A DNA stretch of 64,000 bases from Psychrobacillus sp. OK032 (GTDB lineage Bacteria > Bacillota > Bacilli > Bacillales_A > Planococcaceae): the NCBI RefSeq assembly GCF_900111345.1, contig NZ_FOGY01000003.1, positions 1-64,000 of the forward strand, given 5' to 3'. The notes beneath the pieces were generated by a model. That model did no database searches, was not told where the DNA came from, and saw only the letters and a program-made list of their open reading frames with translations. Positions 1 through 7,752 of this stretch are shown in pieces. The position numbers were made by a program, and so were the translations under genes. Position 1 is the first letter of the stretch. Each line of letters starts with the position of its first letter.

Positions 1-2
1 CT

Positions 3-65
3 CAAGAATTTCGATGGTTAGTAAATGTAGATTCTGCACCGACTTTTTCTATAAAAAATAACTGA
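3..65 (+). CDS. 3' end of an unidentified gene (partial)
   Basis: A reading frame open from the window edge gives about 20 residues ending LVNVDSAPTFSIKNN before a TGA stop. It is followed about 30 bases later by a copy of the array repeat, the same order (gene, then repeat) seen for the next genes. It may therefore be the tail of another cassette-like gene. The fragment is too short to assign a function, and a chance open frame cannot be excluded. Confidence 0.35.
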   Translation, partial: QEFRWLVNVDSAPTFSIKNN

Positions 66-93
66 AGTATCCACTACTTCTATACTTTCTTCT

Positions 94-170
94 TCGACTA
101 ACGGGTGCTTTACTTCAAGAAGGAGTAAAGCCTTTTTTCTTATTGAACTAAAGCAGCAGGATAGTTGAAA
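94..170 (+). repeat. Array repeat, unit 0 (full length)
   Basis: First copy of the palindromic repeat. It begins TTCGACTAACGGGTGCTTTA and ends with GAACTAAAGCAGCAGGATAG followed by TTGAA. The two ends are imperfect inverted repeats of each other (TTCgACTAaC against GaTAGTTGAA). The middle has a T-rich stretch, as in the other copies where an intrinsic terminator is visible. Confidence 0.75.
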
Positions 171-266
171 AAGAGAATCTCAATTATCTCTAAAGAATGA
201 TTGACGATAATTTGCTACACTCTGCATAGAGATAGCAAGTTAGGATGGATAGTTTGGAGTGGTTTA

Positions 267-764
267 ATGTTAAAAAGATATAGATGGTGGATTGGTGCAT
301 TAGTGTTTTCGATAGTAGCATTCTTTTTTTATGACTTACTAAGTGAAGATAAACAAACGGTTGAGGAATTTGCAAATGAGTTTTTCTCCTACACACTTCC
401 AACCAAGACAAAGATTATTGAAAAAGGGTACGACTATGGAGTTTCATATGGTGGTGGACCTTGGGGGAGTGGAGGTCAACCTACTGCGGTTGCTTATATG
501 AAGTTATCTTCTGAACTCAGCGAAAAAGAGTTGTTGGACTACTATGAAATGGACAACAATGAATCCTTAAAAGGTTTTGAAATTTACTTTAAGGGGGACG
601 AAGAGATTAAAAAAACTTTTGATGGAAAGCACAGTTGGTATGAAGGAACAACTCCATCCAATCCCAGCAATGAAAGTAATAAAGGGGAACCCATTGAATT
701 TATAGTCCAAAAAAGAACAGTATTTGATTCTCCTTTGGGAGAATTTGTTGACGTTTTTCGTTAG
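267..764 (+). CDS. Small membrane-anchored protein, orphan
   Basis: About 165 residues. The ATG start at 267 follows a GGAG motif; a TTG at 201 would be longer but lacks a good ribosome binding site. The protein starts with basic residues and one hydrophobic segment (about residues 10-27), which suggests an N-terminal membrane anchor with the remainder outside the cell. The exported part is rich in acidic and aromatic residues, with a GGGPWGSGG glycine stretch. I do not recognise the family. It stands alone and is followed 26 bases after its stop by a full array repeat. Confidence 0.7.
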   Translation: MLKRYRWWIGALVFSIVAFFFYDLLSEDKQTVEEFANEFFSYTLPTKTKIIEKGYDYGVSYGGGPWGSGGQPTAVAYMKLSSELSEKELLDYYEMDNNESLKGFEIYFKGDEEIKKTFDGKHSWYEGTTPSNPSNESNKGEPIEFIVQKRTVFDSPLGEFVDVFR

Positions 765-790
765 GAAGGAGTCTTAAGGGAGTTAGATAA

Positions 791-876
791 TCAACTAACG
801 GGTGCTTTAGTGATACAAGGGGCTGCCTGTAAGGGTAGCTCTTTCTTATTGAACTAACGCAGCAGGTTAGTTGAAG
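791..876 (+). repeat. Array repeat, unit 1 (full length)
   Basis: Full copy: left half CAACTAACGGGTGCTTTAG, a central hairpin GGCTGCC-TGTAA-GGGTAGC followed by TCTTTCTTATT (good intrinsic terminator shape), then the right half AACTAAC-GCAGCAG-GTTAGTTGAAG. The outer ends TTCAACTAAC/GTTAGTTGAA are inverted repeats. The copy probably terminates the preceding gene. Confidence 0.85.
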
Positions 877-904
877 AAAGTTTATAAACGAGGGGTGGAA
901 GTAT

Positions 905-1096
905 ATGTTTAAAAACAAGGAAGACAGAATGTGGGTTTATTTGGCTGTACCAACGTTTATTATAGGAACCATCATTATATATTATGGTGAAGGAAATTAT
1001 CATTGGATTCTTTTTTGGGCATTTTTGGCTACCTTTTATATATGGCGTTTTTTTTACAGGAGGAAACGGAAGAAAGAAGACGAAAAATCTTCTTAA
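905..1096 (+). CDS. Small two-helix membrane protein, orphan
   Basis: 63 residues, ATG start preceded by GGGGTGGAAG. Two hydrophobic segments (about residues 9-27 and 31-50) are followed by a very basic, then acidic tail (YRRKRKKEDEKSS), as expected for a small integral membrane protein with a cytoplasmic C-terminus. No family recognised. Its stop codon overlaps the start of the next repeat copy, so the gene and repeat form one compact unit. Confidence 0.65.
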   Translation: MFKNKEDRMWVYLAVPTFIIGTIIIYYGEGNYHWILFWAFLATFYIWRFFYRRKRKKEDEKSS

Positions 1097-1118
1097 ACTA
1101 ACGCAGCAGGTTAGTTCG
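1096..1118 (+). repeat. Array repeat, unit 2 (right half only)
   Basis: Only the right half is present: AACTAAC-GCAGCAG-GTTAGTT, a perfect 7-base inverted repeat around a 7-base loop, starting on the last base of the preceding stop codon. The left half with GGGTGCTTTA is missing. Confidence 0.75.
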
Positions 1119-1232
1119 ATAAGTTTATTTAAAATTCAGCGATATGGTCTTATGAAAAAGAATAGATGTTTGCTTCCTTTATTGTTAAAATATTCTTACA
1201 ATTATATATTTAATAAAATTAGTGAGGTGAGG

Positions 1233-1979
1233 ATGTTGAAAAAATACTTATATACGGGGATTTTACTTGGAACTATCATTTTAGCAGGGTGTAGTTCAAA
1301 TGAGGAAACAGAAGGACAGGTAAATAAAGAAATGACGAAAGGATTGACTGATGGACAAACAATAGAAGTTGACACTATATCTAATACTGATAATAATATA
1401 GTTGTTTCTGCAACTCCTTTAAAATTAACTCAAGAACAAAAAGAAGAATATCACATGCAGTATGTGAAGATAGTGAACGAAGTGAATCAAAAGAAATTTG
1501 GTCTTGGTATTGGGGTTCCACCAATAGAGAATTTTAAAGAAGAGGATTGGAAAGAACCGAAAGCATATGAAGAAATGATTCAAGATGCAGTAGATTTATA
1601 TTTGGCAGAAGAGCGGAAAGCCTTAAATGCTATATCATCAACTACGAATCAAATGGTTACGAATATAGATGGAAGCACGACAATAAAAACACATATTTAT
1701 GTTATCGATTTCATACTTCCGATTGATGTTACAGGTAGCTTTGAAACGCAATATAACCCTGTTGACAACCGTCAAATGTTTAAAAAAGTAAAAAATATTA
1801 CAACAAGTATAGGAAATCATAATGGCAAATGGGAACAAACGTCTTACGAGGCTTCGTTAATGAATGATGGTCGTACTTATAGGGTTCGCATTGAAGGTAT
1901 CTTTAGCTATCTTGGTATATCAGTTGAGAAAGCATATACAATAGAATTCCACTGTGATGAATTTGGGAATATATCTTAA
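1233..1979 (+). CDS. Putative lipoprotein, orphan
   Basis: About 248 residues from the ATG at 1233, which has GAGGTGAGG just upstream; the longer frame from 984 lacks a signal sequence at its start and has no support. The N-terminus is a lipoprotein signal peptide ending in LAGC, so it should be lipid-anchored outside the membrane. The rest is hydrophilic and lysine/glutamate-rich, with no motif I can name. It is followed by an array repeat 16 bases after the stop and belongs to the same run of single-gene units. Confidence 0.7.
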   Translation: MLKKYLYTGILLGTIILAGCSSNEETEGQVNKEMTKGLTDGQTIEVDTISNTDNNIVVSATPLKLTQEQKEEYHMQYVKIVNEVNQKKFGLGIGVPPIENFKEEDWKEPKAYEEMIQDAVDLYLAEERKALNAISSTTNQMVTNIDGSTTIKTHIYVIDFILPIDVTGSFETQYNPVDNRQMFKKVKNITTSIGNHNGKWEQTSYEASLMNDGRTYRVRIEGIFSYLGISVEKAYTIEFHCDEFGNIS

Positions 1980-1994
1980 TAACGTTTTTCCTTA

Positions 1995-2056
1995 TTCAAC
2001 TAACGGGTGCTTTAGTTAAGCAAGTGGCTGCCAGTAAGGGTAGCTTTTTCTTTTTG
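1995..2056 (+). repeat. Array repeat, unit 3 (left half and terminator hairpin)
   Basis: TTCAACTAACGGGTGCTTTA is followed by the central hairpin GGCTGCC-AGTAA-GGGTAGC and a run of T (TTTTTCTTTTT). The right inverted-repeat half is missing. The hairpin plus T-tract makes this a likely intrinsic terminator for the lipoprotein gene. Confidence 0.8.
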
Positions 2057-2098
2057 TAATAATGAGTTTAACCAATTTTCAGGGGGAGAAAATTACAT

Positions 2099-2461
2099 AT
2101 GAATGAAAAACAAAAATTACTTTTACAAAACTTAATAAATATTAAGGATTACTGGACAAAAACAGCCGTTGAGGGCTTAAATTCTAATACAGATTTAATC
2201 TGGTCTCATTATGAAGACGAGTATAATATTCTTCAAACAAAACTCACATCACAAGAAGAATTAAATGCTTTTCATAAAGTTCAAAGTGAAGTTATTCAAG
2301 GTGTAATTCACTCGATTTTAGTTATGATTGATGGTGGCGATGAACTTGCTGATAATTATTTAATTGATTTAGTGGATAGGGAGACAAATGAATCACTACA
2401 AAAAGAAGTTGCTTTACACGAAGAATTTGTTGATTATTTACTTGATACTGAAGAGGAATAA
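2099..2461 (+). CDS. Small acidic cytoplasmic protein, orphan
   Basis: 120 residues, ATG start after GGGGGAG. No signal peptide or membrane segment. The sequence is acidic and predicted mostly helical, ending LLDTEEE. Size, acidity and isolation resemble many immunity-type proteins, but there is no diagnostic motif, so function is unassigned. The next repeat copy follows 15 bases after the stop. Confidence 0.65.
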   Translation: MNEKQKLLLQNLINIKDYWTKTAVEGLNSNTDLIWSHYEDEYNILQTKLTSQEELNAFHKVQSEVIQGVIHSILVMIDGGDELADNYLIDLVDRETNESLQKEVALHEEFVDYLLDTEEE

Positions 2462-2476
2462 CAAAAATTCCTTATG

Positions 2477-2500
2477 GAACTAACGGGTGCTTTACTTCCA
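2477..2500 (+). repeat. Array repeat, unit 4 (left half only)
   Basis: GGAACTAACGGGTGCTTTAC then TTCC: the left half only, with flanking GGAA/TTCC complementing each other. It lies between two orphan genes. Confidence 0.7.
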
Positions 2501-2519
2501 GATATGAAACAAAAAATAT

Positions 2520-3005
2520 TTGCTTAACGGCAATAAAGTAGGTTTTAGTTTGAAAAAGTATGAAAAAATGTTAATTGCATTTAATGACGAAGAGTTTAAT
2601 TGCTTTGCTTTAAAAGGGAGTTGGTTGTATATCGCAAACAAGAAAGATACTAAAAAAGGACTTTTTAGATTACGCAATGATCTTTATTACTTTGTTTCCA
2701 TAGACAATCAACGATTGCCCTCTGAATTTGGAGTAGTAAAGAAACTAGATGTACCTATCTCTGCAATGGAGTTAGCAGAACTTGATTATGTCAGTAGAAA
2801 AAAGGATACGTCACTATTAACTGCTGATGTGGTGAAGGAGTATGAATGGTTCCTCGATAAAGTTAATTCTCAACCTGAAAATACACCTATGGCTGTAACT
2901 TGGCTCGAAAGAGTTTTTCCTAAAAAGGAAAAAGTACTTCGTGTACATAAAATATTCTTTTCTGAATTAACAAAGGAAGAAAAACAAGAGTTGTTTGAGA
3001 GTTAA
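2520..3005 (+). CDS. Hypothetical cytoplasmic protein, orphan
   Basis: Up to 161 residues from a TTG at 2520. No strong ribosome binding site is visible there; a TTG at 2550 with AGTAGG upstream is an alternative. The frame is closed by a TGA at 2505, and the gene begins only about 20 bases after a partial repeat, so it could be slightly truncated at the 5' end. The protein is soluble, basic/acidic mixed, with no recognised domain. It is the one gene of the array without a clear repeat copy after its stop. Confidence 0.5.
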   Translation: MLNGNKVGFSLKKYEKMLIAFNDEEFNCFALKGSWLYIANKKDTKKGLFRLRNDLYYFVSIDNQRLPSEFGVVKKLDVPISAMELAELDYVSRKKDTSLLTADVVKEYEWFLDKVNSQPENTPMAVTWLERVFPKKEKVLRVHKIFFSELTKEEKQELFES

Positions 3006-3115
3006 TACTAGCTGTTAGGGAACTAATTTATTCTTCTTTAAATTTAGTTTAAGTAGAATAGAGCATTATTGTATCGAATATTTAATGATAGAACCTTTTT
3101 TGGGAGGACAACCAA

Positions 3116-3640
3116 GTGATAACAAAAGCAGAGATAATAAATCAACCTTATTCAGGTCAATACAAGGAGATAATTTATGACGTTTCAGATTCATTGAATT
3201 CCCAAAGTTGGACTTGGGTAAAATTTGAGGATGGTGATTTTAATGAATGGTGTGGTGAATTCAGAGGATTTCCACGGGCTGTGGCATTATCAAAGAAATT
3301 TAACATTGTCCTAGTTCTTACTTCTGATTATTTATTTCAAATTGATTGCCAGAGTGGAGAATTAACCAAATATGAAACGCAACCTCAATATCAAAGTTTA
3401 ACAGTGACACCGTCAGGAGTTTTCATAATAGCTGATCATTATCATATTGAAAAAATTGAGTCAACAATAAATGACAAGAAACCTTTGGAAAGTCCTATAC
3501 AAATGGACACTATTAATTTTAGTGGATGGTCGAATAATAGGCTATCAATAACATGTGATGAATTTTTAAACTGGGATAATCACGTCGAGTTAGAACTTGA
3601 TGGTGATACACTAGAAATAACTATGAAAGATCTCGCATGA
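3116..3640 (+). CDS. Hypothetical protein, beta-rich, orphan
   Basis: 174 residues, GTG start after GGGAGG at good spacing. No signal peptide or membrane helix. Alternating short hydrophobic strands and several tryptophans suggest a beta-rich fold. No family recognised. It is followed by a repeat copy 22 bases after the stop and fits the array of single orphan genes on one strand. Confidence 0.65.
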   Translation: MITKAEIINQPYSGQYKEIIYDVSDSLNSQSWTWVKFEDGDFNEWCGEFRGFPRAVALSKKFNIVLVLTSDYLFQIDCQSGELTKYETQPQYQSLTVTPSGVFIIADHYHIEKIESTINDKKPLESPIQMDTINFSGWSNNRLSITCDEFLNWDNHVELELDGDTLEITMKDLA

Positions 3641-3662
3641 CATTATACTTCGCTTGAACTTC

Positions 3663-3726
3663 TTCAACTAACGGGTGCTTTAGTAAAGTGCTTGTTCAAC
3701 TAAAGGGGCAGTTTAGTTGAACAAGT
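3663..3726 (+). repeat. Array repeat, unit 6 (short full-length form)
   Basis: TTCAACTAACGGGTGCTTTA is followed shortly by a right half TTCAACTAAA-GGGGCAG-TTTAGTTGAA, a perfect 10-base inverted repeat. The central terminator hairpin is shorter than in units 1 and 3. Confidence 0.8.
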
Positions 3727-3773
3727 AGTGGTAAAATAAGTTTGATAAAATGCTGTTTGAAGAAGGAGAAATT

Positions 3774-4256
3774 ATGGATAAAAACGAGTTTTTTCATTCC
3801 CTTGAAGAAATAGTTGTTGGCCCTCTGTTTATTGGTGAGAGTCTACAAGACTTAGCCGAAGAAACAACAAACAACACATGGTCAATTTCTATTAGCAAGG
3901 AATTAGCAACTGAGATATTATTGGAAGATTTCATAGATTTTTTTCAAAGAGTGATGACGAACAGACGCGAGCAAATAAGCAGTTCAAATAACCGAGATGG
4001 AATGCTCTTCTATATTTGGTTCGATTGGCAATCGGCACAAATAAAGTTTAATTTAATATCGGATTATGACACTGCCCTACCATTCGGATGTGAAATAGAA
4101 ATTACAAATAAACTTGAGCCTATTATTGAAGAGTTTCTAAGATTTCCGTATCACGATGGCTTTCCATTTGAAGAGGTTAGAGAAGATGACGAGCAAATGG
4201 AGGAAGGCGTAGAAGGAGAAACTTTGAAAGTATTCCTCTTCAAAATAAATCGATAA
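3774..4256 (+). CDS. Acidic hypothetical protein, orphan
   Basis: 160 residues from the ATG at 3774 with AGAAGGAG upstream; an upstream in-frame start at 3750 has no ribosome binding site. The protein is acidic, soluble, with an aromatic core (FYIWFDWQSAQIKF) and an acidic C-terminal stretch (REDDEQMEEG). Such composition is common in toxin-immunity proteins, but no diagnostic feature is present and no toxin gene is adjacent. A partial array repeat follows 5 bases after the stop. Confidence 0.65.
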   Translation: MDKNEFFHSLEEIVVGPLFIGESLQDLAEETTNNTWSISISKELATEILLEDFIDFFQRVMTNRREQISSSNNRDGMLFYIWFDWQSAQIKFNLISDYDTALPFGCEIEITNKLEPIIEEFLRFPYHDGFPFEEVREDDEQMEEGVEGETLKVFLFKINR

Positions 4257-4261
4257 TCTTA

Positions 4262-4283
4262 TTCAACTAACGGATGCTTTAGT
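4262..4283 (+). repeat. Array repeat, unit 7 (left half, last copy)
   Basis: TTCAACTAACGGATGCTTTA, one mismatch from the other left halves. It is the last copy of the family that I found in the window. Confidence 0.7.
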
Positions 4284-4420
4284 AAAAAGGACATCAAAGT
4301 AAAATGAGCTGGGAGATACATTTTCCAGCTCACTTTTCATGTTCATTTTAAATCAACCTTTGCCTTTAACATAGCCTTTCATTTAATAAATATTGCGAAG
4401 TAAACCTGATCAATTAAATC

Positions 4421-4730
4421 TATGATAGCTGCAGACACCAAATTAGCAAGCAATTCCTATTGATTGTAGTGGAAGGCGGCGACTCCAGCGGGAATAGCAG
4501 ATGTTTTCTGCACCGAAAGCGAAGCGACAGGTGCATGAGCTGAAAGCCCCGCAGGAGCGCACAAAGGAACAGAGGCTAAGAACGCCACCTAGTGTGGCAA
4601 CGCCTTCGTGACAAACATCCTGTTGGCCTGAGGAGATTGAAGCCATGCCCGCGGAAAGCGTCCGCCTGCAGCGGAAATCATAGTGGTCGCTTTGTAAATC
4701 TCCATTAGTGCGCAGTATCCCTATTATGCG
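4421..4730. repeat. GC-rich dispersed repeat, copy A
   Basis: A locally GC-rich, palindrome-rich block in an AT-rich genome. It contains GGCGGCGACTCCAGCGGGAA near its left end and CCCGCGGAAAGCGTCCGCCT near its right end, both shared with the blocks at 16149-16885 and 42032-42695. The right end (CAGTATCCCTATTATG) matches the right end of copy B, and the left part (GACACCAAATTAGCAAG) matches copy B as well. No credible gene lies within it. The block is also the only content of the gap between the orphan array and the chemoreceptor gene. Confidence 0.8.
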
Positions 4731-4792
4731 AAACATTGCAGTTGATCGCGTTCAGCAGGAGGTTAACCACTTCTGTTTTTTTATAACAGTAC

Positions 4793-6442
4793 TTATACCG
4801 TAAACTTGGATATTCTTTGTTGTAGCTCTTCCGCAAGATTTGCTAAAGAAACGGCCGCTGCTGTAACTTCTTCCATAGATGCTAATTGTTCCTCGGATGC
4901 AGCTGCAACTGAATTAGAACTATCTGCAGTTATTTTTGCAACATTAGACATTTCTTGTGCATGGGTAGATACTTGTACCATTTGATCGTTAATATCATTA
5001 GAAACTTTCGTAATATTGCTTACTTGTTCTTTTACGAGCTCCACAGAAACAAGGATATCATGGAAAGTTTCTTCTGTATGACGGGCAATTTCAAGCCCTG
5101 CATTAACTCTTTCTTTCACATCATTAATCGATGCAACTGTTTTCTCTGTATCCAGTTCAATTTCTGAAGCAATCCCAGAAATACTAGAAACAGAATTTCT
5201 TGTTTGCTCAGAAAGTTTTCTAACCTCATCTGCTACGACTGCAAATCCTTTTCCTGCTTCTCCAGCTCTTGCTGCTTCGATCGCTGCGTTTAATGCAAGT
5301 AAATTTGTTTGTTCAGCGATATCGGTAATTAGTTTTAATACATGAACGATTTCTTTGGAACGATCGTTTAATATGATAAGTGCTTTGTCTGTTTCGTCTA
5401 CAGATGTACTGATCGATTGCATCTGTGAAACTGTTTCTTGAACGAACTCAGCACCTTGTTTAGTTTTTTCGTTTGTCGAAACAGAAAGTTCCATGACAGC
5501 ATTTGCTTGCTTAGCTATTTGGGTAACAGCGTTTGAACTTTCTTCTGCTGAACGTGCAGATTCATCAGACATGAACGTTTGTTGATCCGCTCCATCTGAA
5601 ACGAGTTGAATGGAAGAAGAGATTAGTTCGGTACCTTTCATTGTTTCATCTGCACTTGCCATTAATTCTTCCGCAGAGGCAGCAACTTGATTGGAGCTAT
5701 CGGAGACATGTGTAATAACATCTCTTAAGTTCACCGTCATTTGTTCAAATGAATTTTGTAAGGCAGCTATTTCATCTCGAGTCGTAACACTCGCTAATCT
5801 AACCGCTAAATTTCCTTTTGCAATTTCTTCTGCATTTTTAGTAATTTGTTTAATTGGGTGAACTATCCGGTTAGTAAAGAAGAAAGTAGCTAAAATACTT
5901 CCGATTAAAAGGAATGCGACTAAAATAATCGAAATAGATATAATTCCATTAATCTTTGTTTGCAAGTCTTCTTGCATCATTAGATATTCAGATGTAATAC
6001 TTCGTTTCAATTCAATTACGTCATTTTGCATCCCTTTTGTTCGTAGAGATTGACGCTTTATTTCTGCAATGTTTTGCGCGCTTAAAGCTTTATTTGTTTC
6101 TGTAAAAATTTCCTCATATTTATGAAAGAGTTGTTGCGAAATTACTTGCTGTTCCTTATTTGTTACGGAAGGACTTAGCGAATCATGCAGAGATTTCATA
6201 TTGGATAAGTCGCTATCAATATCGTTTTTATTGCTTTCGGAAATATTTAATGAGTAAGCACTCAAAGATTTTTGAAGGCTTTTTGCTGCGCTATTCAGTT
6301 CTTCTACTTTCACTAAAGCATCGACAATTTCTTCTGTAGAGGACTTTAATGCTGTTAATTGAATGATGTTATATCCAATAATGCAAGCAGACAGCAGTAA
6401 TGGGATAAGGGAAATCATTAATATTTTTTGTTTGAACTTCAT
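4793..6442 (-). CDS. Methyl-accepting chemotaxis protein
   Basis: 549 residues. Transmembrane chemoreceptor: TM1 at about 8-28, an extracellular helical sensor of about 135 residues, TM2 at about 168-190, a HAMP domain (starts at the [20 protein letters not shown] stretch) and a long cytoplasmic signalling coiled coil. The hairpin tip that contacts CheA/CheW is plain at about residues 384-412 ([20 protein letters not shown]). No C-terminal CheR-tethering pentapeptide is seen. It lies 22 bases downstream of a BMP-type substrate-binding lipoprotein on the same strand, so the two are probably co-transcribed and the lipoprotein may present a ligand to this receptor (inference). Confidence 0.95.
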   Translation of the reverse strand: MKFKQKILMISLIPLLLSACIIGYNIIQLTALKSSTEEIVDALVKVEELNSAAKSLQKSLSAYSLNISESNKNDIDSDLSNMKSLHDSLSPSVTNKEQQVISQQLFHKYEEIFTETNKALSAQNIAEIKRQSLRTKGMQNDVIELKRSITSEYLMMQEDLQTKINGIISISIILVAFLLIGSILATFFFTNRIVHPIKQITKNAEEIAKGNLAVRLASVTTRDEIAALQNSFEQMTVNLRDVITHVSDSSNQVAASAEELMASADETMKGTELISSSIQLVSDGADQQTFMSDESARSAEESSNAVTQIAKQANAVMELSVSTNEKTKQGAEFVQETVSQMQSISTSVDETDKALIILNDRSKEIVHVLKLITDIAEQTNLLALNAAIEAARAGEAGKGFAVVADEVRKLSEQTRNSVSSISGIASEIELDTEKTVASINDVKERVNAGLEIARHTEETFHDILVSVELVKEQVSNITKVSNDINDQMVQVSTHAQEMSNVAKITADSSNSVAAASEEQLASMEEVTAAAVSLANLAEELQQRISKFTV

Positions 6443-6464
6443 CTATTTACACCTTACTTCCTAA

Positions 6465-7442
6465 TTATTGTATCGTAATCGATCCGTTTGAAATATCTTC
6501 TCGTAGCTTCTCGAGCTTACTCTGTTCAGCGGGCGAAAGATTAATGACACGAATAGGAGCTAAATTTACACCATTTTCTTTTATACCTAATACTTTATTT
6601 TTTTCATCAAGTTTTCCAGTATCGACAAACTCTTTTATTGTGTTGAAAACAGCGATATCGACTTGTTTTAACATAGAGGTAACAATACTATTTTCAGCCA
6701 AATAATACTGATCACTATCTACTCCGAATGAATAAATACCAGCTTTTTGCGCTTCTAGAATTGCACCAACTCCTGTAAACCCCGCTGCAGGGTAAATAAA
6801 ATCAGCTCCAGCGGCAATCATGTCTTTTGCAATACTTGCGCCAAGCTTATCGTCACCAAAACCATTTGCGTAAGTAGAAAGCACTTGGGCTTCTGGATTT
6901 TGAGATTTTACTCCTTCTGTAAAACCTTTCTCAAACTTTTGAATAAGTGGGGTATCCATACCACCGATAAATCCTACGACATTACTTTTCGTTTTCATTG
7001 CAGCCAAAGCACCTAGTAAGTAAGAACCTTCGTCTTCTTTAAAGGTAACGTTATATATATTAGGAACGTCTGATACGGAGTCCATAAGCACAAAACTAGT
7101 ATCGGGGTATTTTGGTGCAATCGTTTCAAGTGCTTCTTGTAAGGAAAAGCCTAATCCGATTATTAAATCATTTCCTTGTGCAACCAGCTCTTCCAGGCCT
7201 TCTTCATATGTACCAGTGTCTTTTATTTCTCGGTAATCAAAAGAAATATTTAACTCGTCTCGAGCTTGTTCTAAACCTATTAGTCCCAAGTCAGAGAATG
7301 ATTGATCTCCTAACCCTGCATCTGAAAACATAACTCCAATTTTCACTCGTTCATCCGCTTTTGTGATTGCTTCGTTGTTGGAACATGCGGTGAGCATGAG
7401 GGTAACAAAGACAAACGTAATTAAAATAATGCGTTTCTTCAT
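6465..7442 (-). CDS. BMP/PnrA-family substrate-binding lipoprotein
   Basis: 325 residues. The signal peptide ends in the lipobox LTAC (Cys about 20). The rest matches the basic membrane protein (BMP/TmpC/PnrA/Med) family, which binds purine nucleosides or related ligands for ABC uptake; typical signatures are GVMFSDAGLGDQSFSDLG near the N-terminus, VGFIGGMDTPLIQKFEKGF and a late GVDSDQYY. There are no ABC permease or ATPase genes next to it; the next gene is a chemoreceptor. That context suggests a sensory rather than, or besides, a transport role. Ligand identity cannot be read from sequence. Confidence 0.88.
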   Translation of the reverse strand: MKKRIILITFVFVTLMLTACSNNEAITKADERVKIGVMFSDAGLGDQSFSDLGLIGLEQARDELNISFDYREIKDTGTYEEGLEELVAQGNDLIIGLGFSLQEALETIAPKYPDTSFVLMDSVSDVPNIYNVTFKEDEGSYLLGALAAMKTKSNVVGFIGGMDTPLIQKFEKGFTEGVKSQNPEAQVLSTYANGFGDDKLGASIAKDMIAAGADFIYPAAGFTGVGAILEAQKAGIYSFGVDSDQYYLAENSIVTSMLKQVDIAVFNTIKEFVDTGKLDEKNKVLGIKENGVNLAPIRVINLSPAEQSKLEKLREDISNGSITIQ

Positions 7443-7752
7443 AAAATCATTCCTAACTATTTAATATTTCTACTTAATATGTATCGGCAAAACATCATAG
7501 TTATTAATAATCAGAAGTACCAGGTGTTAAAAGTAATGATAAATTGCAATCTATTTACAAATTATTTAACACTTATGAATATAAACAATGGTTAGATAAT
7601 TAGTTACTTCCAAGTTATAATGAATTGAGTAAAAAGTGATTGTGAAAAAAAGAATATATAGGGAAAATGGATATTCAATACCTTTGAGAAAATAGGGTAT
7701 TAAGTATCATTCATATTATTTTAATCCAGATGCCCGAAAAGATTGGAGTAAA
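7443..7752. other. AT-rich divergent intergenic region
   Basis: 310 bases between two divergently transcribed genes (BMP lipoprotein on -, GGDEF protein on +). It must hold both promoters. I see no repeat, RNA gene or convincing operator. Confidence 0.5.

Noticed and set aside
984-1232. Upstream extension of the lipoprotein gene
   Set aside because: It overlaps the small membrane-protein gene in another frame and lacks a ribosome binding site; the lipoprotein signal peptide starts at 1233.
94-4283. True integron attC sites in the orphan array
   Set aside because: The repeat ends TTCAACTAAC/GTTAGTTGAA do not satisfy the RYYYAAC/GTTRRRY rules and no integrase gene is present; I keep only the likeness in layout.
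4443-4736. A 97-residue Cys/Ser/Arg-rich frame on the minus strand
   Set aside because: It lies fully inside the GC-rich dispersed repeat, has no ribosome binding site and reads as low-complexity; an artefact of the repeat.
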